Positions 1 through 8,780 of a stretch of 64,000 bases of DNA are shown piece by piece (within the stretch, counting starts at the first letter, position 1; every line of letters starts with the position of its first letter). Origin of the DNA: Corynebacterium sanguinis (GTDB taxonomy: Bacteria; Actinomycetota; Actinomycetes; Mycobacteriales; Mycobacteriaceae); contig NZ_CP038157.1 of assembly GCF_007641235.1 (NCBI RefSeq), positions 806,001-870,000 on the forward strand, written 5' to 3'. The position numbers and the translations under genes were made by a program. Under the pieces are notes generated by a model. That model was not told where the DNA came from, did not search any database, and saw only the letters and a program-made list of their open reading frames with translations.

Positions 1-232
<232 letters not shown>

Positions 233-329
233 TTAACCCGTCCAATCCTACACCCTGTAGGGGTAATTGCCCGCACCAGCCAATCCTGCGAGAGGGCGTT
301 TCACGCGCGAATTTCGGGGTGCGCCCCTT

Positions 330-935
330 TTACCCGTACGTGTCGCGCGGCCCGCGGCCCTTGACGTGCAGCGGTCCCTTGCGCCAACTTTTGGTCTTCG
401 GCGGGTAGACGTGCAGCTTCGTAATCACCCCGGGCCCGATCTTGTCCGCAATCGCAGACAGCACCGTGGCCTGCATGTACTTCAGCTCCGTCGCCCAGGC
501 CGTCTGGTCGCAGCTGATGAACACCTCGCCATCTTTGATCATTTGTACTTCGGTGTGCTGGGCGATCTTCTCGCCGACGAGGCCCGCCCAGTTGCCCATC
601 ACCCAGCCGAACGCCATCTTCTCCGTCCAGGCGCGCTTTTTGATCTCCGTGCGAACCAGCGAGCCGAACCCCTTGACCGGTACACCGCGCGGCAGCGCCC
701 GGCCGTCCGGCCCGGTGGGCCTTCCCGGTCCTGACCAGGTTTTCCGCTCGGCGTCGTCCAGTTTCAGGCCCGGCACGCGTATGGACGCCCCCTCCACGCC
801 GTCACTCAACGACACCGCGCGCGCCCGCCGCGGAACCTCCGACCGACCCTGGCGCCGCAGGTCAGGAACACTGCCGCCCCGCTGCCGAGCCGTGGCGCGC
901 AGGGTTTCAAAGGTGGAGCTCACGAGGTCAGCCAT
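330..935 (-). CDS. dciA: DciA-like DUF721 protein (predicted replicative helicase operator)
   Basis: A 201-aa protein of the DUF721 family. Its position between recF and gyrB matches Rv0004 of M. tuberculosis, which has been identified as DciA, the factor that helps the DnaB helicase onto DNA. The N-terminal half (about 1-85) is basic and low-complexity. The C-terminal half carries the conserved domain, with the segments [20 protein letters not shown] and [17 protein letters not shown]. The ATG at 935 overlaps the recF stop by 8 bp and has GGAGG 6 nt upstream. An ATG ten codons further upstream is less likely because it lacks a good ribosome site. The overlap implies co-translation with recF. 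The family call is firm; the role comes from the mycobacterial homologue. Confidence 0.88.
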   Translation of the reverse strand: MADLVSSTFETLRATARQRGGSVPDLRRQGRSEVPRRARAVSLSDGVEGASIRVPGLKLDDAERKTWSGPGRPTGPDGRALPRGVPVKGFGSLVRTEIKKRAWTEKMAFGWVMGNWAGLVGEKIAQHTEVQMIKDGEVFISCDQTAWATELKYMQATVLSAIADKIGPGVITKLHVYPPKTKSWRKGPLHVKGRGPRDTYG

Positions 936-2112
936 TGCTGGCCTCCAGTGTTGAGACCCCGTCATTCATGGTGACAAGGTAGCGGGCCGACACCGCGTCG
1001 GCGAGGTTGCCGGGCAAATCGTCACCCACCGCCGCAGTGATCAACACCTGCTCGGCGCTTTGCGCCACGGCGACGAGGCGCTGGCGGCGAAGCGCATCCA
1101 GCTCGGCGAACACGTCGTCGAGGATAAGCACGGGGTGCGAGCCCTCGGAGGCGAGCAGCGCGTACTCGGCCAGGTGCAGCGAAAGCGCGTAGGACCAGGT
1201 CTCGCCGTGGCTGGCGTAACCCTTGGCCGGGGTGTCCCCGAGCATGAGCACCATGTCGTCGCGGTGCGGGCCAACAAGCGTGGTGGCGCGCTCGATTTCC
1301 TCCCTGCGCCGCCGCGCGAGTTCGGTGAGCATCGCGGCCTCGATAACACCCGGCTCGCGGCTGGGCTCGCCGGAAAGAGCGCGCACCGCGTCGTCGACGG
1401 TAGAGGAATAGGACACGGATGCGGGGCGCGATTCGGGCGCGACCGCCGCGTAGGACTCGGCGATGTGCGGGGTGAGGACGTCGAGAAGCTCAAGCCTGCC
1501 CGCGGTGACTTCCGCGCCGAGCCGCGCGAGCTGGAGATCCCACACGTCCAGGGTGGCCAGGGCGCTCGCGCCGGTGTCGTCGCTGTAGCCGCGGCGCAGC
1601 TCGTGAGAGGAGCTGCGCAGCAAGGCGTTGCGCTGTCGCAGCACCTTGTCGTAATCTGCCTTCGCCCCGCCGAGGCGCGGGGCGCGCGATGCCGCGAGCT
1701 CGTCGAGGAACCGGCGCCGCTCCGCAGGCTCGCCCGCTACCAGCTTGAGGTCTTCGGGCGAAAACATCACGGTGCGCAACACACCGAGCACCTCTCGCGC
1801 CGATTTCAGCCTGGTGCGGTTGATTTGGGCCTGGTTGGCTCCGTTGACCTTGATCAACAGATGGGTTGTCAGCTCCCGGTCGTCGTTGACGGTGGTGACG
1901 GACACGCGGGCATCCCCGCACCCGGAGCGGATTAGCGGGGCGTCCGTTGACACCCGATGGCTGCCGAGCGTGCTGGTGTAGTGCAGCGCCTCGACGATAT
2001 TCGTTTTGCCGTGGCCGTTGCGCCCAGAAAACACCGTCGCCCCCGGCTCAAGGGTGAGGGTGAGTTCAGGCCAGGAGCGAAAGTCGCGCAGGTCGAGATC
2101 GCGTACGTACAC
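928..2112 (-). CDS. recF: DNA replication and repair protein RecF
   Basis: A 394-aa SMC-like ATPase that loads RecA at gapped DNA with RecO and RecR. The N-terminus has [14 protein letters not shown] and a Walker A motif [10 protein letters not shown] near residue 30. The middle part contains [20 protein letters not shown], a RecF hallmark. The C-terminal Walker B/D-loop region is [14 protein letters not shown]. Translation starts at a GTG at 2112, 4 bp after the dnaN stop, so dnaN-recF-dciA form one tight operon. Length and motif order are normal for the family. Confidence 0.96.
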   Translation of the reverse strand: MYVRDLDLRDFRSWPELTLTLEPGATVFSGRNGHGKTNIVEALHYTSTLGSHRVSTDAPLIRSGCGDARVSVTTVNDDRELTTHLLIKVNGANQAQINRTRLKSAREVLGVLRTVMFSPEDLKLVAGEPAERRRFLDELAASRAPRLGGAKADYDKVLRQRNALLRSSSHELRRGYSDDTGASALATLDVWDLQLARLGAEVTAGRLELLDVLTPHIAESYAAVAPESRPASVSYSSTVDDAVRALSGEPSREPGVIEAAMLTELARRRREEIERATTLVGPHRDDMVLMLGDTPAKGYASHGETWSYALSLHLAEYALLASEGSHPVLILDDVFAELDALRRQRLVAVAQSAEQVLITAAVGDDLPGNLADAVSARYLVTMNDGVSTLEASNG

Positions 2113-2116
2113 GGGC

Positions 2117-3337
2117 CTAACCCGGCAGGCGCACGGGCATCAGCAGGTAGGTGAAGTCCGTCGACGGGGTCGGAAACGTACCGTCGGCCTCTGCCTCCGG
2201 AAGCTCCTCGGGCTCCGGGATCATGATCGCCGGGCGCGAGGCCTCGGTAAATCCGAAGACGACCCGGTTGGTGCCGATCACGGCCAGGCCGTCCTTGAGG
2301 TAGCCGGAGTTAAATGCGATGAGCAGCTCCTCGGCGCCGGAGAACGCGGCGTCGACAGTTTCGCTCGCCTCGCCCGAGTCCGCGCCGGAGGCATGCAGGG
2401 TGACCTCGCCGTGGCGGAAGTGCATGCGCACCTGCGCGTTGCGGTCCGCGACTAGGCTGACGCGGCGGATCGCCTCGACGAGCGGGGCGATTTCAACGCT
2501 CGCCATCGACGTGTGGGTCTTCGGCAGCAGCGGCTGGATGTTCGGGAAGTCAGCATCGAGCATGCGGGTTGTGGTTTCCCGGTTGCCGGAGTGCAGGCCG
2601 AAAAGGCCATCGCCTCCGACGTTGCCAGCGGCGCCGACCGCGATCTCGACGGGTTCTTCAACGTGGGTGTCCAAGGTGCGGGCGTTGTCCAACAGGGTTT
2701 TCGCCGGAACCAGCAGCTTCGCTTCAACATCGTCGGAGGCGGGCTCCCACTGGAGGCGTCGAATAGCGAGGCGGAAGCGGTCGGTCGCCGTGAGCTGCAC
2801 GGCGTTGCCCGTGATTTCCATGTGCACGCCGGTGAGCATGGGCAGGGTGTCGTCGCGTCCGGCCGCCGAGGCCACCTGGGTGACCGCCCCGACAAATGCC
2901 GACGGGGAGATCCGGCCTGTGACCTCGGGAAGCGTCGGCAGCTGCGGGTAGTCGTCGAGAGGCATCAGCGGTAGCTCGAAGCGGGCGGAGCCGCCCTGGA
3001 GCAGCATCTTCGAGCCGTCGGTGGAGACCTCCATCGGCTTGGCCGGCATGTTGGCGACAATGTCAGCCATGAGCTTGCCCGCGACAGCCACGCGTCCGGG
3101 CTGGGACACCTCGGCGCCGATGCGGACGCGGGAGGAAACTTCGTAGTCGAATCCGGCGAATTCCAATCCTGAATCGTCGGTGGTGATCACCACGGCGCGC
3201 AGCACCGGCTGCGTGTTCTTCGTCGGCAAGCTGCGCGCGACCCAGGCCACGGCGTCGGAGAGATCTTCCTTGTGGACGCGAAATGACACATTCGTGCTGG
3301 CGTTGCCAGCGGTGGCGTCCATCGAATTGTCATCCAT
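2117..3337 (-). CDS. dnaN: DNA polymerase III beta subunit (sliding clamp)
   Basis: A 406-aa clamp that encircles DNA and tethers the replicative polymerase. The three clamp-fold repeats are recognisable, for example [19 protein letters not shown] at the start of domain 1, and the protein ends with LMPVRLPG, close to the usual C-terminal MPVR motif. The chosen ATG at 3337 has AAGGAG at 3345-3350 on the minus strand, 7 nt upstream. The N-terminus is about 15 residues longer than in many homologues ([16 protein letters not shown]), so a later start cannot be excluded. It lies immediately downstream of a DnaA-box-rich gap after dnaA. Confidence 0.97.
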   Translation of the reverse strand: MDDNSMDATAGNASTNVSFRVHKEDLSDAVAWVARSLPTKNTQPVLRAVVITTDDSGLEFAGFDYEVSSRVRIGAEVSQPGRVAVAGKLMADIVANMPAKPMEVSTDGSKMLLQGGSARFELPLMPLDDYPQLPTLPEVTGRISPSAFVGAVTQVASAAGRDDTLPMLTGVHMEITGNAVQLTATDRFRLAIRRLQWEPASDDVEAKLLVPAKTLLDNARTLDTHVEEPVEIAVGAAGNVGGDGLFGLHSGNRETTTRMLDADFPNIQPLLPKTHTSMASVEIAPLVEAIRRVSLVADRNAQVRMHFRHGEVTLHASGADSGEASETVDAAFSGAEELLIAFNSGYLKDGLAVIGTNRVVFGFTEASRPAIMIPEPEELPEAEADGTFPTPSTDFTYLLMPVRLPG

Positions 3338-3614
3338 GGCAGCACTCCTTAGCGCGTTGGCCCCCGAATTACATATAACTTCGCTCTACCTTAGGCGGGC
3401 ACCCATTCTTTGTCATTAAAACCCTGGTCTTAGAAACTCCGTCCTCGGTGCGCTGTCCACATCCCCATTTCTCCCTAGTAATTACAAAAGGAAATGTTTG
3501 GTAGTAGCAGTAAGTTCTGTGCACTCTGTGGATTGGGGCCCGTCCGCGCCGGTCGTGGCGGGAAAACGGGTTGTGCCAATCGCTGTGGAGAAGATGTGGA
3601 CAACAAGCGGTCCT

Positions 3615-3623
3615 TGTGGATAA
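3615..3623 (-). promoter_or_regulatory. DnaA box (exact consensus)
   Basis: TGTGGATAA, the complement of TTATCCACA, in the dnaA-dnaN gap. A one-mismatch box (TGTGGACAA) lies 12 bp to the left in the same orientation. Confidence 0.8.
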
Positions 3624-3693
3624 CCTTTAGGGCGGGCAAAGCATCCACACGTTTGCACCCGTTGCACACTGGGATTTCACACGTTTTCGGGGG

Positions 3694-3702
3694 TTATCCA
3701 CA
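3694..3702 (+). promoter_or_regulatory. DnaA box (exact consensus)
   Basis: TTATCCACA, opposite in orientation to the box at 3615 and about 70 bp away from it. Confidence 0.8.
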
Positions 3703-3810
3703 TGGCCTAATTTCTGGTGACATGGCTCACGTGTGTCCAATAACACGAAGTTACATCGGTGAAATTACACAGCTGTGAGAAAGTCTGTGGACAAACCCCG
3801 GCTCACGTTC

Positions 3811-5421
3811 TTAGCGCGTGCGCGCCTGGTTCTTGATCATTTGGGTCAGCACCTGGATCTCGTCGTACGTGCCGCGGTTTTCAGTCATTTCCTTGCGAAT
3901 CTTGCGGTCGGCGTACATCACGGTCGTGTGGTCCTTGCCGCCGAACTCGTCGCCAATCTTGGGCAGGGACAGATCGGTCAGCTCCCGGCAGAGGTACATC
4001 GCGAGCTGGCGCGCGTGCGCGACCTGCCTGGTCTTGCCGGCGCCGGTGAGCTGGTCCAGCGTTATATCAAAGTACTCAGCGGCTGCGTCTTTGATCGCCG
4101 CCGCGCTGATTGTCACTTCGCCGCCGTTGGGCAGCAGGTCGCGCAGCGCGACCTGGGCGACCTCGAGCGTAATTGGCTCGTTGATCAGCGAGGAGTAGGC
4201 GGAAACCCTGATCAGGGCGCCTTCGAGCTCGCGGATGGAGGACTCGAATTGCGAGGCGATGAGCTCGAGCACGGCGTGGTCGACGTGGGTGCCGTCGGCG
4301 GCGGCCTTCTTCAGCAAAATTGCAATTCGGGTCTCTAGATCCGGCGGCTGCACGTCGGTGATCAGCCCGCCCTCGAAGCGGGTGCGCAGCCTGTCCTCAA
4401 GCGTGGTCAGCTGCCGCGGCGGGCGATCGGACGACAAAATGATCTGCTTGTTCTGCTGGTGCAGGGCATTAAACGTGTGGAAAAACTCCTCCTGCGTTCC
4501 TTCCTTGCCCTCCAAAAACTGGATGTCGTCGACCATCAGGATGTCCAGGTTCCGGTAGCGGCGCTTAAACGATTCCTGGCGGTCGTCGCGCACCGAGTTG
4601 ATGTAGTCGTTGGTGAATTCCTCCGACGACACGTAGCTGATACGCAGGTTCGGTTGCAGCAGCTTGGCGTAGTTTCCCGCGGCGTGCAACAGGTGCGTCT
4701 TGCCCAGCCCGGATCCGCCCCAGATGAACAGCGGGTTGTAGGCGCGCGCGGGGTTTTCCGCGACCGCGACCGCGGCGCCGTTGGCAAACCGGTTCGACGA
4801 GCCGATGACGAAGTTTTCGAAGGTGTACTTCGGGTTCAGGCTCGCCTCGCGGTCCGGGTTGTGCGCGGGCGTTTCTCGCGGGAGTCGCTGCGGCACCGTG
4901 GGGTGAGCGCTTGCTTGTCGACGCCCCCCTGACGCGCCCTTGCCCTCCGCCTGCTGCTGGGAGTGCAGACGCGCTAGCTCGTCGAGGCCCATGGGGATTT
5001 GCTCCCCGACCGCCGCCTGGGTGGAGTCCTCGGTAAACGCGGGTGGCCGGCTCGAGGTTGAAAACCAGTCCGGCACGGACGTCTGCTCCGGCTTGTCATC
5101 GAGCGGGCGGGGCTGCTCGCTGGGGACCTCCGCGGGCGCGGGCTGCTGGATGGACACGGCCAGGGTGCACGTCGTGTTGAGCTTTCGGGACAACAGCGCG
5201 GTGATGTGGGTGCCCAAGGAGTTTTCTATCACGGCTTTCGCGGTGGGGTGCGGTGCGGCGAGGATGACGTAGCCGTCGACATGCATGACGGGCGTGACCA
5301 GTTGCAAGTAGGCGCGTTGCTGGTGCGTGAGCGTGGGAACGTTCGAGTTGGGGCGCTCGGAGAGTGTGAGTAGCTCCGAGACGATGTCGCTCCAGAGCGC
5401 TGCGAGTTGCTGGTCTGCCAC
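3811..5421 (-). CDS. dnaA: Chromosomal replication initiator DnaA
   Basis: A 536-aa AAA+ initiator that binds the DnaA boxes and opens the origin. Domain I is residues 1-95 (VADQQLAALWSDIVSELL). A long Pro/Gln/Glu-rich linker covers roughly 95-195. The AAA+ core has Walker A GGSGLGKTH near 235 and Walker B ILMVDDIQFLEG. Domain IV ends with the DnaA signature GGKDHTTVMYADRKI. The reading frame is open for 41 further codons upstream, but these are Arg/Pro/Gln-rich and do not resemble domain I. The GTG at 5421, giving VADQQLAALW, fits the family and has AAGG upstream. DnaA boxes just upstream (5537-5604) suggest autoregulation. Confidence 0.96.
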   Translation of the reverse strand: MADQQLAALWSDIVSELLTLSERPNSNVPTLTHQQRAYLQLVTPVMHVDGYVILAAPHPTAKAVIENSLGTHITALLSRKLNTTCTLAVSIQQPAPAEVPSEQPRPLDDKPEQTSVPDWFSTSSRPPAFTEDSTQAAVGEQIPMGLDELARLHSQQQAEGKGASGGRRQASAHPTVPQRLPRETPAHNPDREASLNPKYTFENFVIGSSNRFANGAAVAVAENPARAYNPLFIWGGSGLGKTHLLHAAGNYAKLLQPNLRISYVSSEEFTNDYINSVRDDRQESFKRRYRNLDILMVDDIQFLEGKEGTQEEFFHTFNALHQQNKQIILSSDRPPRQLTTLEDRLRTRFEGGLITDVQPPDLETRIAILLKKAAADGTHVDHAVLELIASQFESSIRELEGALIRVSAYSSLINEPITLEVAQVALRDLLPNGGEVTISAAAIKDAAAEYFDITLDQLTGAGKTRQVAHARQLAMYLCRELTDLSLPKIGDEFGGKDHTTVMYADRKIRKEMTENRGTYDEIQVLTQMIKNQARTR

Positions 5422-5536
5422 AGTTGCCTTTGGTTCCTTGTTGCCGATGTCGTGTTGCGCCTGTGGAGCGTGCCGGCGGAGTCTTCCACACCCCCGGAAC
5501 GCCTGTGGGGCGCCCACTACCTTGTGTTCCACAACT

Positions 5537-5604
5537 TTATCCACACCTGTGGATAGTTCCCCAACCGGGTTCTATCCACAGGTGTGGAGCGGAGCTGTGG
5601 ATAG
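5537..5604. promoter_or_regulatory. Cluster of four DnaA boxes upstream of dnaA
   Basis: The boxes are TTATCCACA at 5537-5545 (+), TGTGGATAG at 5548-5556 (the minus form of CTATCCACA), CTATCCACA at 5572-5580 (+) and TGTGGATAG at 5596-5604 (-). They form two convergent pairs. The inner gaps are 2 bp and 15 bp. The cluster lies within 185 bp upstream of the dnaA start, so it may serve both the origin and dnaA autoregulation. Confidence 0.78.
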
Positions 5605-5681
5605 AATGCGAGCATAAAATATGCCCTTTCACATGGGGTTTAATACTCCCAAAGCGAAAAGTCTCAACTGGTTGTTAAGAC

Positions 5682-5690
5682 TTATCCACA
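5682..5690 (+). promoter_or_regulatory. DnaA box (exact consensus)
   Basis: TTATCCACA about 80 bp to the right of the four-box cluster, in an AT-richer stretch. Confidence 0.78.
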
Positions 5691-5784
5691 GTCGCTATGT
5701 GTATAGCTGTGAGTTTGCTTGTCTAGGGAACCATTGTTACCCCGTCGACGCGCTGCGTGTCCAAACTTTCGCGAACCCTGTTTC

Positions 5785-5793
5785 TGTGGATAA
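5785..5793 (-). promoter_or_regulatory. DnaA box (exact consensus)
   Basis: TGTGGATAA, the last clear box before the rpmH promoter. Confidence 0.75.
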
Positions 5794-5937
5794 CGCTAAT
5801 TAGACACATGTCGATAACGCTCTGCCAGCTGTCCCGCAGGATGCGTCGGCGATTCGCACCGTGAACTGCGCAAAAACACAGTTGTGTTATTTCGGGGGCA
5901 CCCGTTAAACGCCCGCGAAACCGCGCCGCGCGGCGAT

Positions 5938-5967
5938 TTGTACCTACCCCGAAAAGTCACGTAGTCT
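5938..5967 (+). promoter_or_regulatory. Predicted rpmH-rnpA promoter
   Basis: TTGTAC (5938-5943) and TAGTCT (5962-5967) are separated by 18 bp, a fair sigma-A match for corynebacteria (TANNNT -10). It points at rpmH and implies a leader of about 250 nt. Confidence 0.5.
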
Positions 5968-5973
5968 GGCATG

Positions 5974-6224
5974 GTCTGTCACATTGGTTTCACACCGATG
6001 TGCTTGAGAGCACCACCCGAGCAGTGCACCGGGCCACCACGAGAATCGTGGTGAGTCAGCGCGGGTGGGGCACGCGATAACGACTCCGCCTTTTAACGCG
6101 GAGCCACTGCCGCATCTCAGCTACACCATTCTCGCCGGGACGGCCTCTGCCCCGGGAGGTTGTGCAGTCCCGGCACCGGGGAAGCGCCGCCGCTGGCCGT
6201 CGCACCTAACTCAAGGAGTTTTCC
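5974..6224 (+). other. Long, hairpin-containing leader upstream of rpmH
   Basis: If the promoter at 5938-5967 is real, rpmH has a long 5' leader. It contains an 8-bp hairpin (CACCACGA at 6035-6042 pairing with TCGTGGTG at 6046-6053 across a GAA loop) and a 6-bp hairpin (CTCCGC at 6084-6089 with GCGGAG at 6098-6103). A GC-rich stretch follows up to the ribosome site AAGGAG at 6213-6218. No known riboswitch class was recognised. Confidence 0.35.
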
Positions 6225-6362
6225 GTGTCTAAGCGGACTTTCCAGCCGAATAACCGCCGCCGCGCTCGTAAGCACGGCTTCCGCGCCCGCATGCGCACCC
6301 GCGCCGGCCGCGCCATCGTTTCCGCGCGCCGCCGCAAGGGCCGCTCCAACCTCACGGCGTAA
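6225..6362 (+). CDS. rpmH: 50S ribosomal protein L34
   Basis: A 45-aa, highly basic protein beginning [20 protein letters not shown] and ending with GRSNLTA, which is L34 throughout. It starts with GTG at 6225, which is why it is easily missed. A strong AAGGAG site sits 6 nt upstream. rnpA follows after 25 bp in the usual rpmH-rnpA-yidD-yidC order. Confidence 0.97.
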   Translation: MSKRTFQPNNRRRARKHGFRARMRTRAGRAIVSARRRKGRSNLTA

Positions 6363-6387
6363 CAGCGCCCCGCACACCACCACGCCC

Positions 6388-6753
6388 GTGCTCCCGAAAG
6401 CGCACAAGCTGCCATCGCCGGCGCAGTTTCGCCGCACGATGGCAGCGCGCACCCGAGCAGGCTCGCGCACCCTGGTGGTGCACGTCGCAGCCCGAACCGA
6501 ACTCGCCTTCTCCGGCGGGCCCCGGTTCGGGCTGATCGTGTCTAAGGCGGTAGGCAACGCTGTCACCCGCCACAGTGTCTCGCGTAAGTTGCGGCACGTG
6601 GTTGCGGCGGGCGTCGATACGCTCGCGCGCGATACCGACGTTGTCGTGCGCGCCCTGCCGCCCGCGGCGGCCGCGTCGAGCGCCGAGCTGGCCCGCGACT
6701 ACGAGCAGGCGCTGGCGGCCGCGCTAAAGAAGCTTCGCGCCAAGGGGAAGTAA
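6388..6753 (+). CDS. rnpA: Ribonuclease P protein component
   Basis: A 121-aa basic protein that helps the RNase P RNA bind pre-tRNA. It starts with GTG at 6388, giving VLPKAHKL, the normal RnpA N-terminus. The frame is open upstream over the end of rpmH, but that part has no homology. The RNR-type motif appears in KAVGNAVTRHSVSRKLRH (residues about 50-68). Its stop codon directly abuts the GTG of yidD, implying translational coupling. Confidence 0.94.
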   Translation: MLPKAHKLPSPAQFRRTMAARTRAGSRTLVVHVAARTELAFSGGPRFGLIVSKAVGNAVTRHSVSRKLRHVVAAGVDTLARDTDVVVRALPPAAAASSAELARDYEQALAAALKKLRAKGK

Positions 6754-7050
6754 GTGGCCTACTACAACTTCCTCGGCGGGGAGATTCCCCAGGCCCCGTC
6801 CGCGCCGGCCAAAGCGCTGGTGAAAGTGGTGCGCCTTTACCAAAAATACGTCTCGCCCCTTAAGATGGGGGGAACCTGCCGCTTCGTGCCTGTGTGCAGC
6901 GCTTACGCGCTGGAAGCAGTTTCCCGCCACGGGGCAGTGAAGGGAAGCCTGATGGCTGGCGCCCGCGTGTGCAAGTGCGGGCCGTGGCACCCAGGTGGAT
7001 ATGACCCCGTGCCGGGCAGCGTCGAGCCGGCCGAACCCGCGACAAGCTAG
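6754..7050 (+). CDS. yidD: Membrane protein insertion efficiency factor YidD
   Basis: A 98-aa protein with the compact YidD/DUF37 pattern: an amphipathic N-terminal helix (LVKVVRLYQKYVSPL), then CRFVPVCSAYALEAV and CKCGPWHPGGYDPVP with conserved cysteines. It is thought to assist insertion of membrane proteins through YidC, whose gene follows after 15 bp. The GTG start lies immediately after the rnpA stop codon. Confidence 0.93.
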   Translation: MAYYNFLGGEIPQAPSAPAKALVKVVRLYQKYVSPLKMGGTCRFVPVCSAYALEAVSRHGAVKGSLMAGARVCKCGPWHPGGYDPVPGSVEPAEPATS

Positions 7051-7065
7051 GAGTTACGTCCTCAA

Positions 7066-8043
7066 GTGCTGAATTTCGTTTACTGGCCAATCTCAGCGGT
7101 GCTGTGGTTCTGGCACAAAATCTTCGGTTTTATCTTTTCGCCTGACTCCGGCATCGCCTGGATCCTGTCGATCATCTTCCTCACCTTCACCATCCGCGTG
7201 CTGCTGGTCAAGCCGATGGTCAACCAGATGCGCTCCATGCGTCGCATGCAAGAAATGCAGCCCAAGCTGCAGGAACTGCGCGCCAAGTATAAAGGCGACC
7301 AGCAGAAGATGGCGCAGGAGACCCAGAAGCTCTACAAGGAGATGGGCACCAACCCGCTGGCCTCCTGCATCGTCCCGCTCGTGCAGATGCCGGTGTTCAT
7401 CGGCCTGTTCCACGTGCTGCGCTCCTTTAACCGAACGGGCACCGGCCCCGGCCAGCTCGGGATGAGCGTCGAGCAAAACCGCAACACGGCGAACTATATC
7501 TTTTCCCCGGAAGACGTCCGCTCTTTCCTCGACGCCGACTTCTTCGGTGTGCCGCTCTCGGCGTACATGTCTATGCCGGCCGACGCGTTCTCGGCGTTCA
7601 CGGGCTTGGACTTCACCCGCCTCGACATCATCATGGTCTGTATGCCGCTGGTGATCATCTCGGCAGTGTTTACGCACCTCAACGCCCGGCTGTCCATTGA
7701 GCGCCAGAACGAGCGCCGGCTGTCCGGCAAGGTCGCCGCCCCCGTGGGTGAGCAGGCGGAGATGATGCAGCAGCAGATGCAGATCATGAACAAAATGATG
7801 CTCTGGGTCTTCCCGATCATGATCTTGGCCTCCGGCTTCCTCTGGCACGTGGGCCTTCTGTTCTACATGCTGGCCAACAACGTGTGGACCTTCTTCCAGA
7901 CCCGCATCGTGTTCGACAAAATGGATAAGGAGGAGGCGATCGAGGAGCAGGCCAAGCGCGACGCCAAGCGCGCCTCCGCTCCCCAGGTTGCCGCCCGCAA
8001 GGTGGACAAGCGCACCAAGAAGCAGCGCAAGAACGAAAGCTAG
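7066..8043 (+). CDS. yidC: Membrane protein insertase YidC/Oxa1 family
   Basis: A 325-aa polytopic membrane protein that inserts and folds inner-membrane proteins alone or with SecYEG. The N-terminal transmembrane segment (WILSIIFLTFTIRVLLV) is followed by a charged coiled-coil-like cytoplasmic loop (MRRMQEMQPKLQELRAKYKG). Then comes PLVQMPVFIGLFHVL, a YidC hallmark, and further membrane segments up to about 280. The tail is strongly basic (KVDKRTKKQRKNES) and probably contacts the ribosome. It starts with GTG at 7066 with AGGAG upstream. A perfect 12-bp hairpin after the gene probably ends the operon. Confidence 0.95.
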   Translation: MLNFVYWPISAVLWFWHKIFGFIFSPDSGIAWILSIIFLTFTIRVLLVKPMVNQMRSMRRMQEMQPKLQELRAKYKGDQQKMAQETQKLYKEMGTNPLASCIVPLVQMPVFIGLFHVLRSFNRTGTGPGQLGMSVEQNRNTANYIFSPEDVRSFLDADFFGVPLSAYMSMPADAFSAFTGLDFTRLDIIMVCMPLVIISAVFTHLNARLSIERQNERRLSGKVAAPVGEQAEMMQQQMQIMNKMMLWVFPIMILASGFLWHVGLLFYMLANNVWTFFQTRIVFDKMDKEEAIEEQAKRDAKRASAPQVAARKVDKRTKKQRKNES

Positions 8044-8053
8044 ATCGCCTCTT

Positions 8054-8087
8054 ACTAAACCGCCGCCCGTTGGGACGGCGGTTTAGT
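8054..8087 (+). terminator. Hairpin after yidC (probable terminator)
   Basis: ACTAAACCGCCG (8054-8065) is perfectly complementary to CGGCGGTTTAGT (8076-8087) around a 10-nt loop. There is no long U-tract after it, as is common in high-GC actinobacteria. Confidence 0.7.
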
Positions 8088-8106
8088 GCATGTCGGGGCC
8101 GTTTAC

Positions 8107-8112
8107 TAGAGT
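8107..8112 (+). promoter_or_regulatory. -10 box of a leaderless rsmG promoter
   Basis: TAGAGT ends 7 nt before the rsmG ATG, which matches a leaderless transcript. It lies just after the yidC hairpin. Confidence 0.5.
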
Positions 8113-8119
8113 CGGTAAC

Positions 8120-8746
8120 ATGTCGCAGCCCAACCCAGATCCCACCGCGCAGGCCGTTTTCGGCGATCGCCTCCCGATTGCGAAGGCCTACCACGAGTCG
8201 CTGGCCACCGTCGCCGCCGCGCGCGGCTTCATCGGGCCGAAGGAGGTCGACCGCCTGTGGTCGCGCCACCTGCTCAACTGCGCGGTGATCTCGGAGGCGT
8301 TCGATGAGGGCCTGGACGTCGCCGACATCGGCTCCGGCGCGGGCCTGCCCGGCATCCCGCTCGCGATCGCCCGCCCGGACCTCAGCGTCACGCTCATTGA
8401 GCCGCTGCTAAAGCGCTCGACCTACCTTACCGAGGTCGTCGACGAGCTCGGCCTGAGCAACGTCACCGTGGTGCGCGGCCGCGCGGAGGAGCAGAGCAGC
8501 TCGCTTTTCGATGTCGTCACCTCGCGCGCCGTCGCTCCCTTGGGCAAGCTGGCTGGCTGGTCGCTTCCCCTGGTCAAACCGGGTGGGGCGATGATCGCGA
8601 TGAAGGGCGAATCTGTGGCGGAAGAGCTCGAGCGCGACGCCGAGGAGATCCGGCGCGCCAAGGGCGGCAAGGCCGAGATTTTCACGGTTGGCGATGGTTT
8701 GCTCGAGCAACCCACAACGCTGATCAGGATCCCGCGCACGCGCTAG
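8120..8746 (+). CDS. rsmG: 16S rRNA (guanine-N7) methyltransferase RsmG (GidB)
   Basis: A 208-aa SAM-dependent methyltransferase that modifies G527 of 16S rRNA; its loss gives low-level streptomycin resistance in other bacteria. The SAM-binding motif is VADIGSGAGLPGIPLAI near residue 70. A second family motif is VVTSRAVAPLGKL. An ATG ten codons upstream is also in frame, but it sits in the yidC terminator. The ATG at 8120 lies 7 nt after a TAGAGT -10 box, so this start is preferred. Confidence 0.94.
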   Translation: MSQPNPDPTAQAVFGDRLPIAKAYHESLATVAAARGFIGPKEVDRLWSRHLLNCAVISEAFDEGLDVADIGSGAGLPGIPLAIARPDLSVTLIEPLLKRSTYLTEVVDELGLSNVTVVRGRAEEQSSSLFDVVTSRAVAPLGKLAGWSLPLVKPGGAMIAMKGESVAEELERDAEEIRRAKGGKAEIFTVGDGLLEQPTTLIRIPRTR

Positions 8747-8780
8747 AGTTGGCAGGGATATGAACCGGGAAGGCGCGGCC

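Larger units (their letters stand above)
3338..3810. other. dnaA-dnaN intergenic region, part of oriC
   Basis: A 473-bp gap with no credible gene. It holds two exact DnaA boxes (TTATCCACA type) at 3615-3623 and 3694-3702, two with one mismatch (TGTGGACAA at 3595-3603 and 3786-3794), and weaker ones near 3453, 3527 and 3641. A stretch around 3405-3515 is AT-rich for this genome and could be the unwinding element. It must also contain the dnaN promoter. In actinobacteria the dnaA-dnaN gap is the usual site of oriC, so the assignment rests on box clustering plus gene context. Confidence 0.75.
5422..6224. other. dnaA-rpmH divergent intergenic region, second DnaA-box cluster
   Basis: An 803-bp gap between the divergent genes dnaA and rpmH. 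Its dnaA-proximal half contains four DnaA boxes within 70 bp (5537-5604) and two more at 5682 and 5785. Its rpmH-proximal half contains a sigma-A-like promoter near 5940-5967 and a leader of about 250 nt before rpmH. No convincing ORF is present. Together with the dnaA-dnaN gap it probably makes up a two-part origin; which half unwinds cannot be told from sequence alone. Confidence 0.7.

Noticed and set aside
6083-6103. A CTTTTAA loop on a stem that looks like a tRNA-Lys anticodon arm
   Set aside because: The loop closes as 8 nt, not 7, and no T-arm GTTCGA motif or acceptor stem can be placed around it.
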